This document shows, piece after piece, positions 43,676 to 50,859 of a DNA stretch of 64,000 bases (positions are counted from its first letter, which is position 1; each line of letters begins with the position of its first letter). The notes beneath the pieces are model-generated. The model was not told the DNA's origin and made no database searches. It worked only from the letters and a program-made list of their open reading frames with translations. The translations under genes were made by a program, and so were the position numbers. This stretch comes from Microbulbifer sp. GL-2 (GTDB lineage Bacteria; Pseudomonadota; Gammaproteobacteria; Pseudomonadales; Cellvibrionaceae), in contig NZ_AP019807.1 in NCBI RefSeq assembly GCF_007183175.1, positions 4,212,001 to 4,276,000 of the forward strand, read 5' to 3'.

Positions 43676-44722
43676 ATGCACGACATTGTACAGGACTACT
43701 ACGGACATCAACTGAAAAGCTCATCGGACCTGAAAACCGATGCCTGCTGTGACGCCAGCGCCGTCCCTGAATGGTTGAAGCCACTTTTGGCCAATATTCA
43801 CCCTGAAGTCCTGTCACGCTACTACGGCTGTGGCCTTGTGTGCCCTCCTTTACTTGAGGGCTGTCGGGTTCTGGATCTCGGCTGCGGTTCCGGCCGCGAT
43901 GTCTATCTGCTATCTCAATTGGTAGGGCCGAGTGGCGAAGTGGTCGGGGTGGATATGACCGATGAGCAACTTCAGGTTGCTCAACAGCACCAGGGCTATC
44001 ACACAGAAAAGTTTGGCTATGACAACGTTACCTTCCTGCACGGCTATATCGAACAGCTGGAAGACCTGAATCTGGAGCCCGGCAGTTTTGATGTCATAGT
44101 GTCGAACTGCGTGGTCAACCTTTCAACCGATAAAGGTGCAGTACTGCGCGGTCTGTATCGCCTGCTCAAGGAGGGGGGGGAATTTTACTTCTCTGATGTC
44201 TACGCAGACCGCCGTGTCCCCGACACCCTGCGAACCGATCCGGAATTGGTTGGCGAGTGTCTCGGCGGTGCACTTTATTGGAATGACTTTCTGGAGCTGG
44301 CTCAGAATAACGGATTCCGCGATAGCCGCCTGGTGGAAAGCCGCCCATTGGAGGTTACTAACCCCGCCCTCGCTGCACGCTGCGGCTCCGTACGCTTCTA
44401 TTCCGCCACCTACCGTCTGTTCAAGCTGGCCCAACTGGAAAAGGACTGTGAGGATTATGGCCAGGCAGTGGTATATAAAGGCACCATTCCCGGCAATCCG
44501 CAGGAATTTGTCCTGGATGGGCACCATGTCATTGAGAAAGGACGGGTTTTTCCAGTATGTGGAAATACCTGGAGAATGCTGGCGGAGACCAGGCTGGCGG
44601 CCCACTTTGATTATGTCGGTGACTTCTCTCAGCACTTCGGCCTGTTCCCTGGCTGCGGCCGTGAAATGCCCTTCTCTGAGGGGGGAGAACAAAGTGGCGG
44701 TGCGGGCGAGCAGTGTTGCTAG
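43676..44722 (+). CDS. arsM: arsenite S-adenosylmethionine methyltransferase (ArsM type)
   Basis: The 348-residue protein has the SAM site VLDLGCGSGRDVYLLSQLVGPSGEVVGVDMTDEQL and the ArsM Cys set: Cys24/25 (DACCD), YYGCGLVCPP and SNCVVNLSTDK. The C-terminal domain reads FKLAQLEKDCEDYGQAVVYKGTIPG...FELD-like FVLDGHHVIEKGRVFPVCGNTWRMLAETR and ends with paired Cys. The enzyme methylates As(III) to mono-, di- and trimethyl forms in the cytoplasm. No arsR or radical-SAM arsS adjoins it. GAAAGGT precedes the ATG. It lies divergent from an ECF sigma gene. Confidence 0.9.
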   Translation: MHDIVQDYYGHQLKSSSDLKTDACCDASAVPEWLKPLLANIHPEVLSRYYGCGLVCPPLLEGCRVLDLGCGSGRDVYLLSQLVGPSGEVVGVDMTDEQLQVAQQHQGYHTEKFGYDNVTFLHGYIEQLEDLNLEPGSFDVIVSNCVVNLSTDKGAVLRGLYRLLKEGGEFYFSDVYADRRVPDTLRTDPELVGECLGGALYWNDFLELAQNNGFRDSRLVESRPLEVTNPALAARCGSVRFYSATYRLFKLAQLEKDCEDYGQAVVYKGTIPGNPQEFVLDGHHVIEKGRVFPVCGNTWRMLAETRLAAHFDYVGDFSQHFGLFPGCGREMPFSEGGEQSGGAGEQCC

Positions 44723-44805
44723 GCACCCTTAGCCCCAAAGTCTGATCCGGCTGCCCCGCTTCTATACACCCCGCCACAGCAGAAATGAGCAGGGCGCCGG
44801 CATCT

Positions 44806-45795
44806 TTAACGGTAACGATTGCGCCCTAGGGCAGAGTCCAAAAAAGTAGGAATCTTCTGCTCTAACCAATAATAAGGGTTCCACACCGTGCCACCGACAA
44901 ATCCCACATGTCCACCCCGCGCACTGATCTCAAGGCTGACCATTGCGCTGACCTCATTCTGCGCCGGGATAGCGGACGGACAGACAAAAGGGTCATCAAT
45001 TGCATTGATAATCATTGTCGGTACACGGATTTCCTTGAGTAGTCCTTTGCTGGAAGCTCGAGTGTAGTAGTCATCGACATCACGAAAACCGTGTAAGGGC
45101 GCGGTAAATATATTGTCAAAGCGGCGGAAATTTACAAAGTAAGTAACATCATCCACATCGGGCATGGCGGCAGCGATACAGGGATCTTCCGCCTTTTGCT
45201 TCAGGGTGAGGCGCAGACAGCCAAGCAGGTGGCGCTGGTAAAGCTTGGACAAACCGGTATTGATCCTGCGGCTGCAGGCATGCAGGTCCATCGGTGAGGA
45301 TACCGCTACCGCAGCAACTACCGGACTGCAGGAGCCGTCCTCTCCCAACATCTTCAACAGTACATTGCCTCCGAGGGAATAGCCGACAACCAGTATGGGC
45401 GTGGATGGTAGCTGCCCCCGCAATTGCTCTACCATCCATCGGGGATCTTCACTGTCGCCACTGTGATAGGCGCGCGGCAGGCGGTTGGGGATGCCTCCAC
45501 AGCCGCGAAAATGCATCACAGCAACCTGAAAGTGCCGTTCAAGCAATGATTGCATCAGACCCTGTACATAGGGAGAGGCTACAGACCCCTCCAGGCCATG
45601 GAGGATCAGTACCAGCGGAAGATCAGGGTCATCCACCAGTGGGCGGGGATAATGCATCGCCAGGCAATCGCCATCGGGGGTTTCATACCAGCGGTAACTG
45701 GTGTTTATCCAGGGAGAGGGCCTGTGCAAGCGGCCAAATACGGTTTGAAGATGGCAGTTTCCAAGGCCTGTTGCGGGAATAAACTTTCCAGTCAT
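44806..45795 (-). CDS. yheT: YheT-type alpha/beta hydrolase
   Basis: The 329-residue hydrolase opens FIPATGLGNCHLQTVFG, typical of YheT/ABHD1-3 proteins. Further markers are LVLILHGLEGSVASPYVQGL, RGCGGIPNRLPRAYHSG, the nucleophile elbow VVGYSLGGNVLLKMLGE, the acid in INAIDDPFVCP and the catalytic His in ARGGHVGFVGG. There is no signal peptide. The substrate is not established; relatives are esterases. It stands alone, convergent with arsM, separated by 83 bases. Confidence 0.9.
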   Translation of the reverse strand: MTGKFIPATGLGNCHLQTVFGRLHRPSPWINTSYRWYETPDGDCLAMHYPRPLVDDPDLPLVLILHGLEGSVASPYVQGLMQSLLERHFQVAVMHFRGCGGIPNRLPRAYHSGDSEDPRWMVEQLRGQLPSTPILVVGYSLGGNVLLKMLGEDGSCSPVVAAVAVSSPMDLHACSRRINTGLSKLYQRHLLGCLRLTLKQKAEDPCIAAAMPDVDDVTYFVNFRRFDNIFTAPLHGFRDVDDYYTRASSKGLLKEIRVPTMIINAIDDPFVCPSAIPAQNEVSAMVSLEISARGGHVGFVGGTVWNPYYWLEQKIPTFLDSALGRNRYR

Positions 45796-46585
45796 ACATC
45801 AAGTCCCACTGGCACAATGAATCCTCCCCTGCACTGCGTACAATCAGCGGTCATGCAGGCAAATCTGGCACCTGATAAACCCCAACGACAGGGTATTCTA
45901 CTAACAAACAGGCCAAAGCAGTCGCCACAAATCAGGTCGCTTTTGGTATCCCAAAACTGGCACGACTGTATTCAGTATATAACCTGCATCGGTTGCATGA
46001 AGGAAGGTATTCCGCGACCGGATCAGCTTATCCAGGAGTCGCATGGCATAAAACCCAAGCAGCCACCAACCTTCCAGCACCCAACCTGCCTACGAATAGT
46101 TACTGGAGCGAGCCTCACAAGAAAGTTGCGGCGACAACAGCAGTCCCTGCCAACGACAGAAATGCCACACCGCAGTCAAAACACTGCGCATAATCGCCAC
46201 AATAAAAAGAGCGGGTTGCCCGCCGATATAAAAAAGATGGCGCAAATCAAGTTTATACAGACGTCGACCAGGCAAATAATTTTGCGCCTCCAGGTACTGG
46301 CCTTCGCCGCACATTTGAAAAACATCATCCTCAACAATCCGCTTATAATACAGACCGAGGTAAAGGCTACAGCTTAAATAACAATGGAATTGAGTGAGGG
46401 CTACTGGCTTACCAGAGGCAGCATTGACAAAGTGAAAAGAAAAACGCTGCAAGCTTGTTTAAACTCATAATTCAGCCTTATTTTTGATCCTTTTTCACCT
46501 GTACTGTTATTTTAGCACTTGCAGTACTAGCAAGTATCGATTTCCAGCGTAGATGCTACAAGGGGCCAGGCCTAGGTCAGCATTC
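45796..46585. other. intergenic stretch with an interrupted frame
   Basis: The only feature is the broken minus-strand frame at 45901-46452. The long plus-strand frame at 45550-46377 runs antisense to the YheT gene and has no ribosome site or recognisable protein, so I leave it out. Confidence 0.35.
45901..46452 (-). pseudogene. possible interrupted gene of unknown family
   Basis: A 120-codon frame (MQRFSFHFVNAASGKPVAL...) ends in TAG at 46090. The same frame then continues for 62 codons (AGWVLEGWWLLGFYAMRLLD...LGYQKRPDLWRLLWPVC) to a stop at 45901. Taken together about 183 codons with one nonsense codon. The composition is protein-like with hydrophobic patches, but I recognise no family. 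It could be chance. Confidence 0.25.
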
Positions 46586-47842
46586 ATGTCGATAAGCCTC
46601 GTTGTCTCAGCAATCATTTTTCTCTTGATTGCCGCACGTCAGTGGCTTCCCTCAGCGATACGTATCTGGCACATAATGACTCTAGGTGCGATCGTCCTGT
46701 TGCTAATGGGTCAAATCTCACTAATGGAAGCTTTCTTTGCTGTAGACTGGAATCTTATTTTCTATCTGTTCTCGGTTTTTTCCATCGCCTCCGCTTTATA
46801 CAACGCTGGGATTTCCGTGCAGGCCAGTAATCTTATCCTGTCAGTTAAACATCCGAATCTGGTTCTGATGGCCTATGTCATGACTATGGCGATTTGTGCA
46901 GCGATACTTACCAATGATGCCGCTGCAGTGATCGGCGTCCCTATTGCAATGATGCTGGCACGAAAAATGAACTGGGGCTTGATTCCTTTACTTATCATCC
47001 TATGTGCCACGGTAACAATCGGTAGTATGGTTTCACCGGTAGGGAACCCACAAAACATACTGATTGCCAATGAAGGCGATTTCGAAAATATGTTCACCGT
47101 TTTCGCTCAATGGATATTTATTCCTGCGGCCATAACCTTGCTGGTATCCACGATATGGCTTAAACGCTTCCTTAAAACCAACGATATCGACAACTATGAG
47201 GTGACAAGAAAATATCAAGAGGAGTCAAAGGTTACACAAAAATGGCCTGCCCTGCTGTCTGCGGTGCTGTTGTTGATTCTTATTATTCTGGGCAGTGCCT
47301 TACATAATGTAGAAGGCATTTATCACCCTACCATAGGTCAGATAGGGCTGATTGCATGCCTGCCCATTTACTTTTTCGGTTATGAAAGACGCCACATCTT
47401 ACGCGAAGTTGACTGGCCCACCCTGTTATTCTTTATCTCGATGTTTGTAGTTACAGGCTCCCTTTTAAAATCGGGATCACTGCAATTTTTTCTCAAGGAA
47501 AGTGGTATTGATTTAGACGAACCGGGAACCGTTGCCTTTGTAAGTTTTTTCGCAAGCCAACTATTTTCCAACGTTCCCGTGGTGGAGATATACCTGAAGC
47601 TATTACATCAACATGAAACACAAACACAAACACAAACACTGATGATGCTATCCGCCACTTCTACCAATGCCGGCAACTTGTTTATTATCAGTGCGGCAAG
47701 TAACGTCATTGTCCTGCAACAAGCAGAGAAATTTGGCATCACGCCATTTACTTTCTGGCAATTCTTCTACCTGATGTTTCCTGTAAGTATCGCCAGCGTG
47801 CTCATAAGTTACTTCTGGATTCTGTGGTACGCAGCAAAGTAA
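46586..47842 (+). CDS. SLC13/ArsB/NhaD-superfamily ion transporter
   Basis: I start at ATG 46586 with AGGT upstream (418 residues, MSISLVVSAIIFLLIAARQW). The protein has 10-12 membrane segments in two repeats of the ion-transporter fold: ILTNDAAAVIGVPIAMMLARKM in the first half, IGSMVSPVGNPQNILIANEG as the hairpin Pro-containing binding loop, and FFASQLFSNVPVVEIYL plus SATSTNAGNLFIISAASNVIV in the second. SNP and NPQN loops are shared by SLC13, ArsB and NhaD. The substrate is open: arsenite, carboxylates, sulfate or Na+. Proximity to arsM is suggestive only. Confidence 0.8.
   Translation: MSISLVVSAIIFLLIAARQWLPSAIRIWHIMTLGAIVLLLMGQISLMEAFFAVDWNLIFYLFSVFSIASALYNAGISVQASNLILSVKHPNLVLMAYVMTMAICAAILTNDAAAVIGVPIAMMLARKMNWGLIPLLIILCATVTIGSMVSPVGNPQNILIANEGDFENMFTVFAQWIFIPAAITLLVSTIWLKRFLKTNDIDNYEVTRKYQEESKVTQKWPALLSAVLLLILIILGSALHNVEGIYHPTIGQIGLIACLPIYFFGYERRHILREVDWPTLLFFISMFVVTGSLLKSGSLQFFLKESGIDLDEPGTVAFVSFFASQLFSNVPVVEIYLKLLHQHETQTQTQTLMMLSATSTNAGNLFIISAASNVIVLQQAEKFGITPFTFWQFFYLMFPVSIASVLISYFWILWYAAK
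47616..47639. repeat. ACAAAC hexanucleotide tandem repeat inside the transporter gene
   Basis: About four units of a six-base repeat encode alternating Gln-Thr in a loop between membrane segments. Being a multiple of three, slippage would change length but not frame. Confidence 0.6.
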
Positions 47843-47938
47843 AATTGAATCTACGAGAAAACCGCACTTTGGAATTGAGACAGGAAAGAAAGAAATCAGG
47901 AAGGAATCAGTTTCAGGTGGAGAGGTTAATAGAATTAA

Positions 47939-48433
47939 CTATACAGCATCCGGCTTCTCAATACGTGCATAGAGGCGGTAATCCCCATCGATCAACAGTA
48001 AATAGATGTTGTAAGGCTCAAATTTATCTTTTGCCTCCATACCCGGACTGCCTATCGGCATCCCAGGTACAATCAGGCCAATACCACCCTCAGGGGGCGA
48101 AGTCAAAAATTTTTGTATATATTGTGCTGGCACATGGCCTTCAAATACAAAACGACCTTGCCACACAGCCGTATGACACCCCTCCATTCCCCTGGGTATA
48201 CCCCACTGCCGCTTTACTGACTGCATATCTACTTTAAAGATAGATGAGGCTTGCAACTTATTGTCTTGCAAATGCTTAATCCACTTTTTACAGCAAAAGC
48301 ACAGGGGGTGCTTATAAACAATAAAATGGCTGGTATCGCCACTACTCTCTTCAGCAGTAGCGTTACCAATAAACAGGGCGCACAGGAGCGAGAATAAAAG
48401 GGTTCGCGCGTGAATATCAAATCGCCTGAGCAT
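47939..48433 (-). CDS. DUF411 periplasmic metal-binding protein
   Basis: I start at the ATG at 48433 (164 residues), which overlaps egtD by 17 bases; the long upstream frame shadows egtD. There is a signal peptide to about 27 (LLFSLLCALFIGNATA). The DUF411 core is IVYKHPLCFCCKKWIKHLQDN with a C-x-C-C cluster, followed by GIPRGMEGCHTAVWQGRFVFEGHVPAQYIQKFL and VPGMPIGSPGME. DUF411 proteins occur in copper-resistance loci. A role binding Cu(I) at the envelope is inferred. It is coupled to the ergothioneine genes by overlap, which is unusual. Confidence 0.85.
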   Translation of the reverse strand: MLRRFDIHARTLLFSLLCALFIGNATAEESSGDTSHFIVYKHPLCFCCKKWIKHLQDNKLQASSIFKVDMQSVKRQWGIPRGMEGCHTAVWQGRFVFEGHVPAQYIQKFLTSPPEGGIGLIVPGMPIGSPGMEAKDKFEPYNIYLLLIDGDYRLYARIEKPDAV

Positions 48434-49385
48434 AGTGGATTGCATAAGAGTCAGCGCTATCTTTCCAGTGACAAATTGGCCTGAAACCTCCTCTGGCAAG
48501 CAACTGATTAAAATCACTAACTGAATACTTATGGCTGTTTTCCGTGTGGATAGTCTCTCCCTCAGAAAAATCAACACGTGTGTCAGCTATCGACACACTG
48601 TGTTTTTTCAAACTGACCAAATGCATTTCAACCCGCTTGCGCAGCTGATGATAGAAGGCGCGATGGGCAAACAGGGAAAGGTCAAAATCCGCCCCGAGCT
48701 CTGAATTGATACGGCTGAGAAGGTTTTTATTAAATTTTTCAGTAACATGCTCACTATCATGATAGGCTCGTTCAAGCCTCACCGAGTCCTTGACTAAATC
48801 GGTACCGATCAGCAGGCCATCCCCAGTCCCCAGATTGGCGGCAAACATTTCCAGCAACTCCTCGGCCTTTTCCGGCTCAAAGTTACCAATAGTTGAACCC
48901 GGAAAAAAAACAACCCGTTTACGCGAGGGAATCATGGATAACCTGTCCCAAACGCCCGGTTGAGTGAAATCCCCAACCTCACTCCAAACCTGCATTTCAG
49001 GCAGGTTTGCCTTGATCCTGCGTTCAGCATCGAGAAGTATCTCTGGAGAAATATCAATCGGGTAATAGCCTCGTGGAGACTCCAGTACAGCTAGTAACGC
49101 TTCCACTTTTTCACAATTACCTGCGCCTGGCTCGATCAATAGTGCATCGCGGCCAATTTCACTGGCAATATCCCTAAGATTGTTTGCGAATATGCTTGCT
49201 TCGGTACGGGTCAGATAATAATCGCCAACCTCACAGATATCCTCGAAAAGTCGGGAACCTACCTCGTCATATAAATATTTGCAGGGCAATGTTTTTCTTT
49301 TACCTCCCAATCCCTCCAGTACTTCCCTGAGAAACTCACTATCCTGTTGTTGCTTTTCTGGAACGGACGATAAGGCTGCTTTCAC
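48417..49385 (-). CDS. egtD: L-histidine N-alpha-methyltransferase
   Basis: I choose the GTG at 49385, two bases after the egtB stop with AGGAG before it (322 residues). EgtD trimethylates histidine to hercynine using SAM. Family segments are KTLPCKYLYDEVGSRLFEDICEVGDYYLTRTEASIF, LIEPGAGNCEKVEALL (SAM site), YYPIDISPEILLDA, FFPGSTIGNFEPEKAEELL and the late SHKYSVSDFNQLLARGGF. With EgtB upstream it supplies the first two steps of ergothioneine synthesis. No C-S lyase (egtE) gene lies here. Confidence 0.93.
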   Translation of the reverse strand: MKAALSSVPEKQQQDSEFLREVLEGLGGKRKTLPCKYLYDEVGSRLFEDICEVGDYYLTRTEASIFANNLRDIASEIGRDALLIEPGAGNCEKVEALLAVLESPRGYYPIDISPEILLDAERRIKANLPEMQVWSEVGDFTQPGVWDRLSMIPSRKRVVFFPGSTIGNFEPEKAEELLEMFAANLGTGDGLLIGTDLVKDSVRLERAYHDSEHVTEKFNKNLLSRINSELGADFDLSLFAHRAFYHQLRKRVEMHLVSLKKHSVSIADTRVDFSEGETIHTENSHKYSVSDFNQLLARGGFRPICHWKDSADSYAIHYAQAI

Positions 49386-49387
49386 AT

Positions 49388-50692
49388 TTAGTCTCCTGCT
49401 AAACGGACACCGGTAAATTGCCACGCTTGATGTGGGTAAAAGAAGTTTCGATAACTGATCCTGATATGATCCGACGGTGTAGCAAATGAACCACCGCGCA
49501 AAACTTTTTGATTACACATAAACTTTCCATTGTATTCGCCTACCGCATCCTCACGGGCCTTAAAGCCGTGATAAGGCAGATAAGCACTGGAAGTCCACTC
49601 CCATAAATCCCCCAGGAACTGGGTCTGCCCGCGCCTGGCTGGCAAAGGTTTGAGAAAGCGCTTTTCCAACAGGTTAGCTGTGGCCAGCTGGTCCAACTGG
49701 CGCAAATAACAGGCGGCGGCCTCCCACTCAAACTCTGTGGGTAAACGCTTGCCAGCCCAAGTGGCAAATGCATCGGCCTCATAGAATGACAAGTGATGAA
49801 CTGGCTCAGCCTCATTTACGGGCTGTAAACCATGTAGGGTAAACTGCTGCCAACCACTCTCGGTATCTCTCCAATACAAAGGATGCCGTTGCGAATTCTG
49901 TTGAAGTAATGCCCACCCATCAGACAGCCACAATCTATGTTGCTGATAGCCACCATCTTCAATAAACGCCAGGTACTCACCATTGCTGACTAGGCGTGAA
50001 GCAATCGAAAAATCCTGTAAAAGCTGTTGATGAACAGGCCCCTCATTATCAAAGTAAAAGTCCTCCCCCTCACTGCCAATACCGTAGCAACCTCCGGGGA
50101 TCTCCAGCCAGCGTAGTGGCTCGGCACCGGATAGCTCATCCTCAGGCACTCCATCGCTGTAGGCAGGCGCTCCGGGATTTAGTGACAGGGCATGTTTAAT
50201 ATCTGTGAGTAGAAGCTCCTGATGCTGCTGTTCATGATTGAGCCCCAAGGCGATTAAAGACCCCAGACTTGCTGAATAGGGATATTCACTCAGCAGCTTC
50301 TCAACCCCCGCATCTACAGCCATGCGATAGGCATAGACACGATCAATATCCGGGCGGGATATCAACCCCCGCTGGGACCGCATGAATGGTGTACCCAGGC
50401 TGTTGTAATAGGAGTTAAATAGATGATGGAAGTGGGGATCAAAGATCTGGTAACCAGGGAGGCGCAAAGAGAGTACAAAAGTCTCAAAGAACCAACTGGT
50501 ATGAGCCAGGTGCCACTTGGTAGGGCTGGCATCCGGCATGGATTGCAGCTGCATATCCTCAGCAGACAAAGGCTCAGCAAGACGCTCTGTCTCCCCACGA
50601 ACTCTTCGATATGCTGTGAGAACTTGTTGCTGTACTTCTTCTTGGGATACTTCACCCGCAAATATTGCCATATCGGTAATCAGCTGCGACAC
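49388..50692 (-). CDS. egtB: ergothioneine biosynthesis sulfoxide synthase
   Basis: The 434-residue iron enzyme joins hercynine to cysteine or gamma-glutamylcysteine with O2. The N-terminal DinB-like domain has KWHLAHTSWFFETF and NHEQQHQELLLTDIKH; His64, His153 and His157 are the expected iron ligands. The C-terminal FGE/sulfatase-modifying domain has LEIPGGCYGIGSEG, FASRLVSNGEYL-like segments, AFATWAGKRLPTEFEWEAA, LGDLWEWTSSAYLPYHGF and KVLRGGSFATP. The start is a GTG without an evident ribosome site; an ATG seven codons on is an alternative. It is first in egtB-egtD-DUF411. Confidence 0.92.
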   Translation of the reverse strand: MSQLITDMAIFAGEVSQEEVQQQVLTAYRRVRGETERLAEPLSAEDMQLQSMPDASPTKWHLAHTSWFFETFVLSLRLPGYQIFDPHFHHLFNSYYNSLGTPFMRSQRGLISRPDIDRVYAYRMAVDAGVEKLLSEYPYSASLGSLIALGLNHEQQHQELLLTDIKHALSLNPGAPAYSDGVPEDELSGAEPLRWLEIPGGCYGIGSEGEDFYFDNEGPVHQQLLQDFSIASRLVSNGEYLAFIEDGGYQQHRLWLSDGWALLQQNSQRHPLYWRDTESGWQQFTLHGLQPVNEAEPVHHLSFYEADAFATWAGKRLPTEFEWEAAACYLRQLDQLATANLLEKRFLKPLPARRGQTQFLGDLWEWTSSAYLPYHGFKAREDAVGEYNGKFMCNQKVLRGGSFATPSDHIRISYRNFFYPHQAWQFTGVRLAGD

Positions 50693-50801
50693 AATTCAGT
50701 TCTATTGAAATCATAATACGCAGTTTTAGGTGTATTCCTATCAGCTTGCAGGCCTACAGGAATAAACACACGCCAGTTTGTTTACAAAAGAAGAACTGCG
50801 C

Positions 50802-50828
50802 AAAAAAAAGGGCCGGTAAAACCGGCCC
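50802..50828 (-). terminator. intrinsic terminator of the TonB receptor gene
   Basis: On the minus strand GGGCCGGT-TTT-ACCGGCCC (8-bp perfect stem) is followed by eight T. It lies 32 bases after the receptor stop, a textbook Rho-independent terminator. Confidence 0.92.
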
Positions 50829-50859
50829 ACACTCTCATCATACTAATCTAAATAATCAA

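Noticed and set aside
44792..44826. GGGCGC/GCGCCC as a terminator between arsM and yheT
   Set aside because: Short stem with a 23-base loop that includes coding sequence, and no U-run.
45550..46377. 275-codon plus-strand frame
   Set aside because: Mostly antisense to the well-supported YheT gene, low-complexity basic composition, no ribosome site, no family.
47616..47639. Hexanucleotide repeat as a phase-variation switch
   Set aside because: Repeat unit is a multiple of three, so slippage would not break the frame.
49388..50692. EgtB-like protein as SenA of selenoneine synthesis
   Set aside because: The neighbour is egtD and there is no SenB-type glycosyltransferase or SenC/selD gene; EgtB is the simpler reading.
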